Assembly (NCBI GenBank): GCA_902826755.1
Contig: CADEGB010000009.1
Span: 1 to 34,835 of the forward strand
Source: an uncultured Gemmatimonadota bacterium
Lineage (GTDB): Bacteria; Gemmatimonadota; Gemmatimonadetes; Gemmatimonadales; GWC2-71-9
Length of the DNA: 34,835 nt
Direction: 5' to 3'
Part shown: positions 17,029 to 24,753 of the stretch, piece after piece
How positions within the stretch are numbered: the first letter of the stretch is position 1
Layout of the letters: each line of letters begins with the position of its first letter
Translations under genes and position numbers: made by a program
The notes under the pieces: model-generated
What the model saw: the letters and a program-made list of their open reading frames with translations, nothing else
Told to the model about the DNA's origin: nothing
The model's database searches: none

Positions 17029-18129
17029 GTGACGAAATTCTGGGTGGCGGGACTCGTGGTGGTGGCCGCGTGCGGCAAATCGGACGCTGGAACGGCGGCC
17101 CCTGGTGGACGCGCGCCGGCAGCCGGCGGTCGGGGGCCGGCGGGACCGGTGCCGGTGGAGGTCGCGGTGGCCCGGACCGACACGGTCATCGACGAAATCA
17201 CCGCCACCGGGCAGATCGAGTCGCTCCAGGCCATCGAACTTCGACCCGACGTGGATGGGCGGATCGTCGAGATCTATGTCACCGAAGGCACCCTGGTGAC
17301 GAAAGGGGCACCCCTCTTCAAGATCGACGACGTCGAGTTGAAGGCCCAGGTGGCCCGGGCGGAGGCGGACCGGGATCTGGCCGAGCAGGCGCTGACTCGA
17401 ACCCGGCAACTCATGGCGGAGAAGGCGGCGGCGCAGGCGGACATTGAACGGGCCGAAGCCAGCGCCCGGAGCGCGCGGGCGGCGCTCGAACTGCTCCAGA
17501 TCCGACTCGACCGCACCGTGGTGCGGGCGCCGTGGAGCGGTCAGAGTGGGGCGCGGTTCGTGAGCGTCGGCGACTACGTGACCCAGAGTTCCCGGCTCAT
17601 CACCCTCCAGACCGTCAATCCGCAGCGGGCCGCCTTCCAGGTGCCGGAGCGTTACGCCGAGCGCCTCAAGGTGGGCCAGGCGGTCACCTTCCGGGTGGCG
17701 GCGTTGGCGTCCCGGGACTTTACCGGGCGGGTCGATTTCGTCGACCCCCGGGTTCAGCTGCCGGCGCGGACCATTACCGTCAAGGCGTTGGCGCAGAACC
17801 CGCGGCGGGAGTTGCAGGCCGGGATGTTCATCGAGGCCCGACTCGAAACCACTCGCCGGGTCAACGCGGTGGTGGTGCCGGAGGAGGCCATCCTCCAGCT
17901 CCCGACCGGCAACGTGGTCTGGGTCGTCACTGGCGATCAGCCGGATCGGCGCGAGGTGCAGCTGGGCGTCCGGCGGCCGGGAACGGTCGAGGTCCTGAGC
18001 GGGGTCCAGGCCGGAGACCAGGTGGTGGTGGGTGGGGCGGAGCGGCTCAGTGTCCAGTCGAAGGTCCGGGTTGCCGGGGCGGCCGCCGCGCCGCGGCCCG
18101 ATTCGGCGCCCTCCGGCGCCGCCAAATGA
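17029..18129 (+). CDS. RND periplasmic adaptor lipoprotein (AcrA/MexE-like)
   Basis: Predicted 366-aa membrane-fusion protein that bridges pump and channel. A lipoprotein signal (FWVAGLVVVAACG) puts the lipidated Cys near residue 15. The lipoyl-like domain (VDGRIVEIYVTEGTLVTKGAPLFKI) is split by an alpha-helical hairpin (EADRDLAEQALTRTRQLMAE), and is followed by RAPWSGQSGARFVSVGDYV, the beta-barrel domain and the membrane-proximal domain (EVLSGVQAGDQVVVGGAERL). The GTG start is 1 nt after the channel stop. The gene order pump-channel-adaptor is less common than adaptor-first. The last 83 nt overlap the antisense DUF2784 gene. Confidence 0.95.
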   Translation: MTKFWVAGLVVVAACGKSDAGTAAPGGRAPAAGGRGPAGPVPVEVAVARTDTVIDEITATGQIESLQAIELRPDVDGRIVEIYVTEGTLVTKGAPLFKIDDVELKAQVARAEADRDLAEQALTRTRQLMAEKAAAQADIERAEASARSARAALELLQIRLDRTVVRAPWSGQSGARFVSVGDYVTQSSRLITLQTVNPQRAAFQVPERYAERLKVGQAVTFRVAALASRDFTGRVDFVDPRVQLPARTITVKALAQNPRRELQAGMFIEARLETTRRVNAVVVPEEAILQLPTGNVVWVVTGDQPDRREVQLGVRRPGTVEVLSGVQAGDQVVVGGAERLSVQSKVRVAGAAAAPRPDSAPSGAAK

Positions 18130-18466
18130 CGTAATAGGCGGCCACGTTGACCAGCACCGCCCCGGCCGCGATGCCCCACTGAACGGTCCGGGTCAGACCG
18201 GCCGGGTAGATGGCCGCCGTGAGATAGTGTTCGATGAACCCCCCAGCATACCCCGCCTGCCCCGTCGCGCGCCGGAAGTGATTCTCGAGCGGGGTCAGCG
18301 GACAGAACCAGCCGGCCACTTCGATCAGCACGCCCCAGCCCGCGGCCGGCAGGTGCAGCCAGGCCAATCTCGGCCAGCGGAGCACCAGCAATCCGCCCGC
18401 CACCACGAACCCGATGAAGACCAAGTGGACCACGAGGGTGAGGTCCGCCAGCCACCGGTAGATCAC
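18047..18466 (-). CDS. DUF2784 membrane protein
   Basis: Predicted 139-aa protein with four hydrophobic helices. It matches the DUF2784 pattern: LADLTLVVHLVFIGFVVAGG, LHLPAAGWGVLIEVAGWFCPLTPLEN, GFIEHYLTAAIYPAGLTR, and a final helix ending in a basic tail. The WFCPLTPLEN-like motif is diagnostic. The function of the family is unknown. The start overlaps the stop of the upstream hypothetical gene in an ATGA junction. The basic tail is encoded antisense to the 3' end of the efflux adaptor gene. Confidence 0.86.
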   Translation of the reverse strand: MIYRWLADLTLVVHLVFIGFVVAGGLLVLRWPRLAWLHLPAAGWGVLIEVAGWFCPLTPLENHFRRATGQAGYAGGFIEHYLTAAIYPAGLTRTVQWGIAAGAVLVNVAAYYVIWRRRRAPNRAAARRPPRQPGPSTGH

Positions 18467-18930
18467 GGCGGCCCCGCCGGGCCCGGCTCGACGGCCGGGA
18501 GGGGGAGCAGGTCCGGCTCGACCCAGTGGGCCCGGGCGGCGGGGGACCAGAGGAGGCCTTCGCTGTAGTGGCGGGTGGGGAGCCGCCGGTCGCCGAGGGT
18601 GGTGATGACGGCGTTGACCCGTTCGACGAGGGAGGCCTCGGCGGGGAAGCGTCGGCGGAAGTCCTCGATGAGGGTGAGATAGAACTGGGTGATGGTCTCG
18701 TGGTACCCGGCGGTGGCGGTGTTGGCGCCCCCGGTGGCGAGATTGAACTGGCGGATGGCCTCGGGGACCTCCCGGCGGGCGGCGGCCAGTCCGAGCCGCT
18801 CGAGGAACCAGAGCCCGGTGGCCAAATGGGCCTGGTGGGTCCAGGCCGCCTTGGGGAGGCGGCGGCTCCGGAAGGCGGCCACCAGGGCCTCGATCTCGGC
18901 GTCGTCCTGGAAACGGTTCGCGGATGCCAT
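18463..18930 (-). CDS. Conserved hypothetical protein
   Basis: Predicted 155-aa soluble, largely helical protein with no signal peptide. The segment AAWTHQAHLATGLWFLERLG followed by RQFNLATGGANTATAGYHET recalls a conserved but uncharacterised family with an invariant TH-x-x-HL motif. It contains no known catalytic signature I can name. It is coupled by a 4-nt overlap to the DUF2784 gene. Its start lies in the AT-rich intergenic island shared with the divergent glutamine synthetase gene. Confidence 0.74.
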   Translation of the reverse strand: MASANRFQDDAEIEALVAAFRSRRLPKAAWTHQAHLATGLWFLERLGLAAARREVPEAIRQFNLATGGANTATAGYHETITQFYLTLIEDFRRRFPAEASLVERVNAVITTLGDRRLPTRHYSEGLLWSPAARAHWVEPDLLPLPAVEPGPAGPP

Positions 18931-18972
18931 TATAGGTTATTGAGACAGGTTTTTAGCATAAAAAATTAGCTC

Positions 18973-19001
18973 TTTACAATAATACCACATTCAATTATAG
19001 T
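18973..19001 (+). promoter_or_regulatory. Sigma-70-type promoter of the glutamine synthetase gene
   Basis: TTTACA (18973-18978), a 17-nt spacer and TATAGT (18996-19001) form the best promoter in the window. They sit in an exceptionally AT-rich island (18929-19000) and upstream A/T runs could act as an UP element. The predicted transcript start near 19008 leaves a leader of about 37 nt before ATG 19045. Confidence 0.72.
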
Positions 19002-19044
19002 AGTGGCCGACAGTTGACCACTTCCTTCGGCCCGAGGACCTCCG

Positions 19045-20481
19045 ATGACCGCCGGTCTGCGCGACTTTCTCGAAATTCCCTACGACGAACTCGAGGCGAT
19101 GAACCTCGATGCCAAGAACGAGCGGCTGGCCCGGGTCAGCGCCGACAAGATCCGCGACAAGCGGCTCAAGTACCTCGCGGAGGAGAAGCGGATCAAGGCG
19201 GTGACGGTCTGCTTTGCCGACCTCGAGGGCCGGCTCCACATGCTCGACTACGACAAGAAGTTCCTCCTCAAGTCGGCTGACAACCTGACCTTCGACGGAT
19301 CGTCCATCCGCGGGTTCTCGGCGCAGCAGGAGTCCGACCTCCGGCTCGGGATCGACTGGCCGGCGTTCTACTGGTTGCCGTCGGACGTGTTCGGGCCCGG
19401 CAAGGTTCTGGTCTTCGGCGAGGTCCTCGAGAAGGACGGGAGCCCGTACCTGGCCGACATGCGGGCCAAGCTCAAGGCGTACCTCGACCGGCTCTACCAG
19501 AAGGACGGCTTCGTCTGCAACGCCGCCAACGAGATCGAGGGCTTCCTCTTCAAGGGCCGCGACGCGGAGCGCCACTACCACGAAATCGGGAAGTTCGAAT
19601 ACGTCTCCACCGGCGGCTACTACCACTCGCTCCCGGGCGATTCGCTCCGGTCGTTCATCGACAGCGCGGCCGAGGTCCAGCGGGCCATGGGCTTTGCCAA
19701 CGAGAAGGACCATCCGGAGGTGGCGCCCTCGCAGTTCGAGATGAACTACAGCTACACCGAGGCCAGCATCGCCGCCGACCAGGTGCTGCTCTACAAGCTG
19801 ATTTGCCGGCAGGTGGCGGCCAAGCTCGACATGACCGCCAGCTTCCTGCCCAAGCCGGTCACTGGCATCAACGGATCCGGGATGCACACGAACATCTCGG
19901 TCAGCCAGAAGGGCAAGAACCTGTTCTTCGACCCGAAGGGTCAGGACAAGCTCTCGAAGCTCGGCTGGAAGTTCATTGACCGGATCCTGAGCAGCGGACA
20001 GGATCTCTGTCTGGTCCTCAACCCGAGCGTCAACGCGTACCGCCGTCTCGATCCGCACTTCGAGGCGCCGAACCAGATCAAGGCGTCGCCGGTGGATCGG
20101 GGTTCGATGGTCCGGATTCCGCTCGGCAACGAGAAGTCGGCTCGGATCGAGGTCCGCTCGATCGCCCCGGACGCCAATCCGTACATGGCGCTCTACACCC
20201 TGCTCAAGACCGGGTTCCAGGGCCCGATCGAGCCGGAAAACGGCGACAAGAAGCGCGACCGGACCAAGTTCCTGCCCGACAACATCTACGACGCGATCCG
20301 GCTGTTCAAGGGTTCCAAGTACGCTGCCGACCTGCTCGGCGAAGCAGTCCACAAGAAGTACGCCGACCTGAAGCTGGCGTCGGCCGAGCGGTGCCCGAAG
20401 GCGTTGGGCAGCAAGATCAAGATTCCCGAAATCCAGTTCCACCACGAGGTCACCAACCAGTACCTCTGGTCGGACTTCTGA
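19045..20481 (+). CDS. glnA: Glutamine synthetase, type I-like
   Basis: Predicted 478-aa enzyme that makes glutamine from glutamate, ammonia and ATP in the cytoplasm. It has the GSI landmarks: beta-grasp with NLTFDGSSIRGFSAQQESDL (the 50s-loop/Asp region), glutamate and metal sites at NEIEGFLF and PSQFEMNYSY, ATP/ammonia site GINGSGMHTNISV, NPSVNAYRRL, and EVRSIAPDANPYMALYTLLK. The region that carries the adenylylated tyrosine of GSI-beta (NLYDLP-like) reads DNIYDAIRLF here (Tyr at about residue 415). The tyrosine is kept but the DLP context is not, so GlnE-type control is doubtful. It is monocistronic, with its own promoter and a strong terminator. Confidence 0.95.
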   Translation: MTAGLRDFLEIPYDELEAMNLDAKNERLARVSADKIRDKRLKYLAEEKRIKAVTVCFADLEGRLHMLDYDKKFLLKSADNLTFDGSSIRGFSAQQESDLRLGIDWPAFYWLPSDVFGPGKVLVFGEVLEKDGSPYLADMRAKLKAYLDRLYQKDGFVCNAANEIEGFLFKGRDAERHYHEIGKFEYVSTGGYYHSLPGDSLRSFIDSAAEVQRAMGFANEKDHPEVAPSQFEMNYSYTEASIAADQVLLYKLICRQVAAKLDMTASFLPKPVTGINGSGMHTNISVSQKGKNLFFDPKGQDKLSKLGWKFIDRILSSGQDLCLVLNPSVNAYRRLDPHFEAPNQIKASPVDRGSMVRIPLGNEKSARIEVRSIAPDANPYMALYTLLKTGFQGPIEPENGDKKRDRTKFLPDNIYDAIRLFKGSKYAADLLGEAVHKKYADLKLASAERCPKALGSKIKIPEIQFHHEVTNQYLWSDF

Positions 20482-20509
20482 TCCGGCGGCCGTCGCAGGG
20501 CGGCACGGG

Positions 20510-20540
20510 GCGGGGCGGGCGTCGAGCCCGCCCCGCTTTT
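20510..20540 (+). terminator. Intrinsic terminator after glutamine synthetase
   Basis: The arm GCGGGGCGGGC (20510-20520), the loop GTCGA and the perfect complement GCCCGCCCCGC (20526-20536) are followed by TTTT. It lies 28 bp after the stop codon and separates the gene from the decarboxylase gene downstream. Confidence 0.8.
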
Positions 20541-20565
20541 CGTCTCCCGAGTTAGTTTCGGTCCC

Positions 20566-22041
20566 ATGACGACCGAAGAATCGAAAGCGGCCCTGGTGGC
20601 TCGGCTCGGACAACTCGAGCGGGCGGCCAGGCCGCTCAATCCCGGCACCGGCCGCCGCCGCACGCTCCGCAATGCCGTGTCGGCTTCGGCCGAGCGGTTC
20701 CTCCGCCGGATCGAGACCCTCAAGGCGTTCGAGGACGACGCCGGCTCGGGTCAAGGCCTCCTGGCCGAACCGATCGGGGAGCGGGGGCTCGAGCTGGAGC
20801 GGGTGATTGATTTGTTCGAGCGCGAGGTAGTGACGCCCGGCCTCAATCCGGCATCCGGGGGGCACCTGGCGTACGTGCCGGGGGGCGGGATCTACCACGC
20901 CGCCCTCGGCGATTACCTCGCGGCGATCAGCAACAAATACGCGGGGATCTTCTTTACCGGACCCGGTCCGGTCCGGATGGAGAACCAGTTGCTGCGTTGG
21001 GTGGCGGACCTGGTCGGCTACCCGGCCTCCGCCGCGGGGAACATCGCGTCGGGGGGCAGTATCGCCAACTTGACGGCCATTGCCACGGCGCGCGATGCCC
21101 ACGGTCTCAAGGGGGGCGACCTGGCCACGGCGGTGGTCTATCTCACCTCGCAGGCCCATCACTGCATCGAGAAGGCGCTCCGGATCGCGGGGTTGGGCGA
21201 GGTGCAGGTTCGTCAGGTTCCGATCGACGAACATTTCCGGATGCGTCCCGACGCGCTCACCTCGCTGATCGAGGCGGATCGGGCGGCGGGCCTCCGGCCC
21301 TGGCTGGTGATCGCGTCCGCCGGCACCACCGACACCGGCGCTGTCGACCCGCTCGACCGGATCGGGGCCGTTGCCCATGCGGCGGGGTGCTGGTTCCACG
21401 TCGACGCGGCCTACGGCGGGTTCTTCCTGCTGACCGAACACGGGCGGAGCATGTTGCGCGGCATCGAGACCTCGGACTCGGTGGTGCTCGATCCGCACAA
21501 AACGCTGTTCCTGCCGTACGGGTGCGGGGTGGTGCTGGTTCGGGACGCCGCCCCGATGCTCGCGACCCACCACTACTTCGGCAACTACATGCAGGACGCG
21601 GCGGCAGCGCGGGACGAGGTCTCGCCGGCCGACGTGAGTCCGGAATTGACCAAGCACTTCCGGGCCGTCCGGATGTGGCTTCCGCTCAAGCTGCTCGGGC
21701 TGGCGCCGTTCCGCGCCGGGCTCGAAGAGAAGCTTCTGCTGGCGCGCTACTTCCGGCGTGAGGTGGCGGAACTCGGGTTCGAGGTCGGGCCGGAGCCGGA
21801 CCTCTCCATCGTGACGTACCGGTGGGTGCCGCCGGGGGCCGATCTCGAGAGGTGCAACCGGATCAATCAGCGGATCGTCGAGGCGGTCCGGCGGGACGGG
21901 CGGGTTTTTCTTTCGTCGACGATGATCGACGGGCGGTTCACCCTTCGAATGGTGGCGCTGTCGTTCCGAACCCACCGGAAGACCATCGACCTGGCTCTTC
22001 GGGTCCTCCGCGCCGCGGCGGCCGAGGCCACCGCGGCGTGA
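20566..22041 (+). CDS. Group II PLP-dependent amino-acid decarboxylase
   Basis: Predicted 491-aa fold-type I pyridoxal-phosphate enzyme, close to the aromatic-L-amino-acid/glutamate/2,4-diaminobutyrate decarboxylase group. Landmarks are NIASGGSIANLTAIATARDA, QAHHCIEKALRIAG (the cofactor-stacking His), ASAGTTDTGAVDPLD, FHVDAAYGGF (pyridine-N Asp), and LDPHKTLFLPYGCG with the Schiff-base Lys. The C-terminal domain is complete (IDGRFTLRMVALSFRTH). The substrate, an aromatic or acidic amino acid, cannot be fixed from sequence alone. It follows the glutamine synthetase terminator, so it is probably transcribed separately; TAGTTT 7 nt before the ATG could serve as a leaderless -10. Confidence 0.9.
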   Translation: MTTEESKAALVARLGQLERAARPLNPGTGRRRTLRNAVSASAERFLRRIETLKAFEDDAGSGQGLLAEPIGERGLELERVIDLFEREVVTPGLNPASGGHLAYVPGGGIYHAALGDYLAAISNKYAGIFFTGPGPVRMENQLLRWVADLVGYPASAAGNIASGGSIANLTAIATARDAHGLKGGDLATAVVYLTSQAHHCIEKALRIAGLGEVQVRQVPIDEHFRMRPDALTSLIEADRAAGLRPWLVIASAGTTDTGAVDPLDRIGAVAHAAGCWFHVDAAYGGFFLLTEHGRSMLRGIETSDSVVLDPHKTLFLPYGCGVVLVRDAAPMLATHHYFGNYMQDAAAARDEVSPADVSPELTKHFRAVRMWLPLKLLGLAPFRAGLEEKLLLARYFRREVAELGFEVGPEPDLSIVTYRWVPPGADLERCNRINQRIVEAVRRDGRVFLSSTMIDGRFTLRMVALSFRTHRKTIDLALRVLRAAAAEATAA

Positions 22042-22044
22042 GGG

Positions 22045-22725
22045 TCAGCCGGCCCGGGCGGCGGCCAGTTCGATCAGGTACTTGAAGAGGTTGTCGCCCA
22101 GCCGGGTGGGGCCGGGTTTGGCGTTGTAGTGATCGAACCGGGTGCACGCCAGCAGCAGGTGCCCTTTTCCGTAGTCCGCCTCCACGATGACGGCGTTCTT
22201 GCTCTTCTTGGCGTGCCGGGCCAGCACCTTCCACTCGGGCGCGGGCTCCGTGAACGAGCAATTCCCGACGAAGGGCCCGTTCGAGTCGGCAAAGTCTTGG
22301 AGCTTGTCGTTCGGGAAGCCCCGGAAAAGCGGGTGCTTCCGTTGCACGATCTTGGCCTCGAGCGTGAACTCGCCGATGAAGATCTCGTAGGGCGACCAGC
22401 TCTTGGTGAAGCCGTCGGTCTTGGGGTTGAGGATGACCAGGACCCCGCCCCGCTCGACGTAGCTCTTGAACGCCGGGGCGTTGAGGTCCTGGAGCCGGTA
22501 GAGGTTGTCGATCACCACCAGGCCGAAGCGGCCGAGGCTGTCGCCGGGGACCTTGGCGGTGATGGGTTCGAAGGGAATCCGGGTGGCGGTGAGGATGGTG
22601 CTGGCAAAGGAGCCGAGGGGGCCGCTCACCACGCCGATTCGGACCGACGCCGACTGAGCGGCCGTCAGGGCCGGACCTCCCAGGGTTGCCCCGAGGGTCA
22701 GGGCCAGAATCCATCCACCGCGCAT
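22045..22725 (-). CDS. Exported ThuA/DUF4350-like (amidotransferase-fold) protein
   Basis: Predicted 226-aa protein with a signal peptide (GGWILALTLGATLGGPALTAAQ). The mature part resembles a class I glutamine-amidotransferase-like fold of the ThuA/DUF4350 kind: VRIGVVSGPLGSFAS, FGLVVIDNLYRLQDLN, FKSYVERGGVLVILNPK, HPLFRGFPNDKLQDF, VIVEADYGKGHLLLACTRFD. No catalytic Cys triad is apparent, so an enzyme activity is not claimed. ATG 22725 has GGGGAG 8 nt upstream, which fixes the start against a longer frame to 22821. The stop lies 3 bp after the convergent decarboxylase stop. Confidence 0.7.
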   Translation of the reverse strand: MRGGWILALTLGATLGGPALTAAQSASVRIGVVSGPLGSFASTILTATRIPFEPITAKVPGDSLGRFGLVVIDNLYRLQDLNAPAFKSYVERGGVLVILNPKTDGFTKSWSPYEIFIGEFTLEAKIVQRKHPLFRGFPNDKLQDFADSNGPFVGNCSFTEPAPEWKVLARHAKKSKNAVIVEADYGKGHLLLACTRFDHYNAKPGPTRLGDNLFKYLIELAAARAG

Positions 22726-22869
22726 CGGTCCGTCTCCCCGGCAGAAGCTGTCCGGAATCTGGGCCGGCGGCCCGGTTCCGCCAAGCCACCGGCAATCGGC
22801 CCCGGACTTGCTGTCGCCCAAAGAACGTCTAGGTTCTGAAGTTCAACCCCTCGAATCCGAGGACGCTCC

Positions 22870-24753
22870 GTGGCCGAAGGCAGCACGTCGTTCAACGTCT
22901 CCCCCGACGGCGATCCATTCGATCAGCTGATGGCGCAGGTCCGTCAGGCCGCGGAGGGCGCCTACGACATCCTCGGCGAGATGGGGCGGAGCCGGAGCGG
23001 TAACGTGGTCTACCTGGCCCGGGAACTCGAGTCCGGCAGCCTGGTGGCGATGAAGCTGACCCGGGCCGGTGGTGACGAGTTTACCCTCGAGGTGGTCAAG
23101 ACGCTCGACGGCGCGGTGCCGGGGCTCGAGAACAAGTGTCCGGAGTGCCGGAGCGTGCTGCCGGACCTCGATCGATTCTGCTTCCGGTGCGGGGCGGACC
23201 TCTCGGCGGTCGGGTTTACCCCCGGGGTCGAAGAGGCAAACCAGCTGCTGGAGGCGGTGCGGGAAGCCACCGCCGGAGAGTACGAGATCCTCGGCAAGAT
23301 GGACCGGGTCGAAGGCGGGCCGGTCTTCTTTGCGCGGGATCTGGCTCGTGGCAAGCTGGTGGCACTCCGGTTAAAGAAGGACGAAAGCGCCGATCCGTCG
23401 CAGGCGGCGTATTCGATCGGCGAAACTCAGGTGTTCCGGCCGCTGGCCGCCGAGTTGGGGGCCACGCAGGTGGCGCCGGCCGGGTTCGGCCTGTTCGACC
23501 CGAACCCTTCCGCCGTGTCGCCGCCGTTCGAGCCGCCCGTCCCGCCCCCCGCGCCGCCGGAGCCTGTGGCGCCCGAGCCCGTTTCGGGCGGCGGGTCGGG
23601 ACGGACGGTGGGCGGGCGGCCGCCGGTCAAGTTGATTGGTGGGATCGCGGCGGTGGTGTTGATCGTGGTCGTGGCGGTGTTTGCGTTTCGAGACGACGAC
23701 ACCAATGGGGTGATCCCGGTGCTCCCCGACACGGTTGCCCCGCCGGCGCCACCGCCGCCTGAGACGACGGCCGTGGCGCAACCGCCGGTCGTCGAGCCGC
23801 CCGTTACCGAACCGACCGAGCCCCCCCCCGCCGGCGTCGACTCCGGGACCATCGTGCTCGGCGTTCCCCTGCCAACCGGGGGGCGCCTAACGCTGAACGG
23901 CCGACCCGTTCGGGGGCTCCGGATCCGGGTGACCCCGGGGTCTCACACCTTGGCCCTCACGGCTGCCGGGTATCAGCCGGTCGAGCAGCGGGTCACCGTC
24001 AGGGAGGGCGCCACGTTCGTCTGGCGGCCGGCCCTGGCCGAGGTGCAGGCCGCGGTGCCGCCGCCACCGCCCCAGCCTCCACCCGTGTCCCAGACCTGCG
24101 CCCGGACGTGGGCCCGGGCGGAGTGGGCGGCGGCGTTTGCGTTGTGCCAGAAGGAGGCCGCCGCCGGCGACGCGGCTGCCCAGCGGCTGTTCGGTCGCTT
24201 GCACGAGAACGGCAACGGCACGGCTCGCAATCCGACGGAGGCCGCGGTCTGGTTCGGGAAAGCCGCGGCCGGCGGCGATCGAGAGTCGCAGGAGCGGCTC
24301 GGCTATCTCCACCGGGATGGGTCGGGCGTGCCGCGGGACGAGGCCAAGTCGGCGATGTTCTTCCGGCAGGCGGCGGAGGGTGGCCGGGCGGCGGCGCAAC
24401 TCGAGTTGGGCGTGGCGCTCGAAGACGGCAAGGGCGTCAAGGAGAACGACGCCGAGGCGGCCCAGTGGTATCAGAAGGCGGCGGACCAGGGCAACGCGCA
24501 GGCGGCCCGCCGCCTCGGCCGGCTCTACGAGCGTGGCAACGGCGTGACCAAGAGCGAGGCGGACGCGGCCAAGTGGTATCGCACCGCCGCCGAGCGGGGC
24601 GATCGGGACGCGCAGTTCATGCTCGGGCGGTTCTACAAGGACGGTAAGGGCGTGCCGAAGTCGGAGGCGGACGCGCTGGAGTGGTTCAAGAAGGCGGCCG
24701 CCCAGGGCCACAAGGACGCGCAGAGCGAGGCCAAGAAGCTCGAGAAGCCGTGA
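22870..24753 (+). CDS. Membrane protein with two kinase-N-lobe-like modules, zinc ribbon, PEGA and Sel1 repeats
   Basis: Predicted 627-aa protein with a GTG start. Residues 32-63 (YDILGEMGRSRSGNVVYLAR, ending VAMKL) and 138-168 (YEILGKMDRVEGGPVFFARD, ending VALRL) look like protein-kinase N-lobes: glycine-rich loop and VAxK strand. The lysine survives in the first (K62) and is Arg in the second, and no kinase C-lobe follows. Between them is a zinc ribbon (C90, C93, C104, C107). A proline-rich linker, one TM helix (about 255-274), a second Pro-rich stalk, a PEGA domain (about 322-388) and five Sel1-like 36-residue repeats (about 432-627; GNGVTKSEADAAKWYRTAAE type) follow. The N-terminus should be cytoplasmic and the repeats periplasmic. 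The role is unknown, possibly a scaffold. The last 121 nt overlap the antisense DUF3047 gene. Confidence 0.85.
   Translation: MAEGSTSFNVSPDGDPFDQLMAQVRQAAEGAYDILGEMGRSRSGNVVYLARELESGSLVAMKLTRAGGDEFTLEVVKTLDGAVPGLENKCPECRSVLPDLDRFCFRCGADLSAVGFTPGVEEANQLLEAVREATAGEYEILGKMDRVEGGPVFFARDLARGKLVALRLKKDESADPSQAAYSIGETQVFRPLAAELGATQVAPAGFGLFDPNPSAVSPPFEPPVPPPAPPEPVAPEPVSGGGSGRTVGGRPPVKLIGGIAAVVLIVVVAVFAFRDDDTNGVIPVLPDTVAPPAPPPPETTAVAQPPVVEPPVTEPTEPPPAGVDSGTIVLGVPLPTGGRLTLNGRPVRGLRIRVTPGSHTLALTAAGYQPVEQRVTVREGATFVWRPALAEVQAAVPPPPPQPPPVSQTCARTWARAEWAAAFALCQKEAAAGDAAAQRLFGRLHENGNGTARNPTEAAVWFGKAAAGGDRESQERLGYLHRDGSGVPRDEAKSAMFFRQAAEGGRAAAQLELGVALEDGKGVKENDAEAAQWYQKAADQGNAQAARRLGRLYERGNGVTKSEADAAKWYRTAAERGDRDAQFMLGRFYKDGKGVPKSEADALEWFKKAAAQGHKDAQSEAKKLEKP

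Noticed and set aside
18929-18934. TATAAT on the minus strand as promoter of the conserved hypothetical gene
   Set aside because: It overlaps the ATG itself and has no -35 at the right spacing, so transcription would start inside the coding region.
18991-21975. 994-aa minus-strand ORF opposite glnA and the decarboxylase
   Set aside because: Antisense shadow with biased composition; both plus-strand genes have full family motifs.
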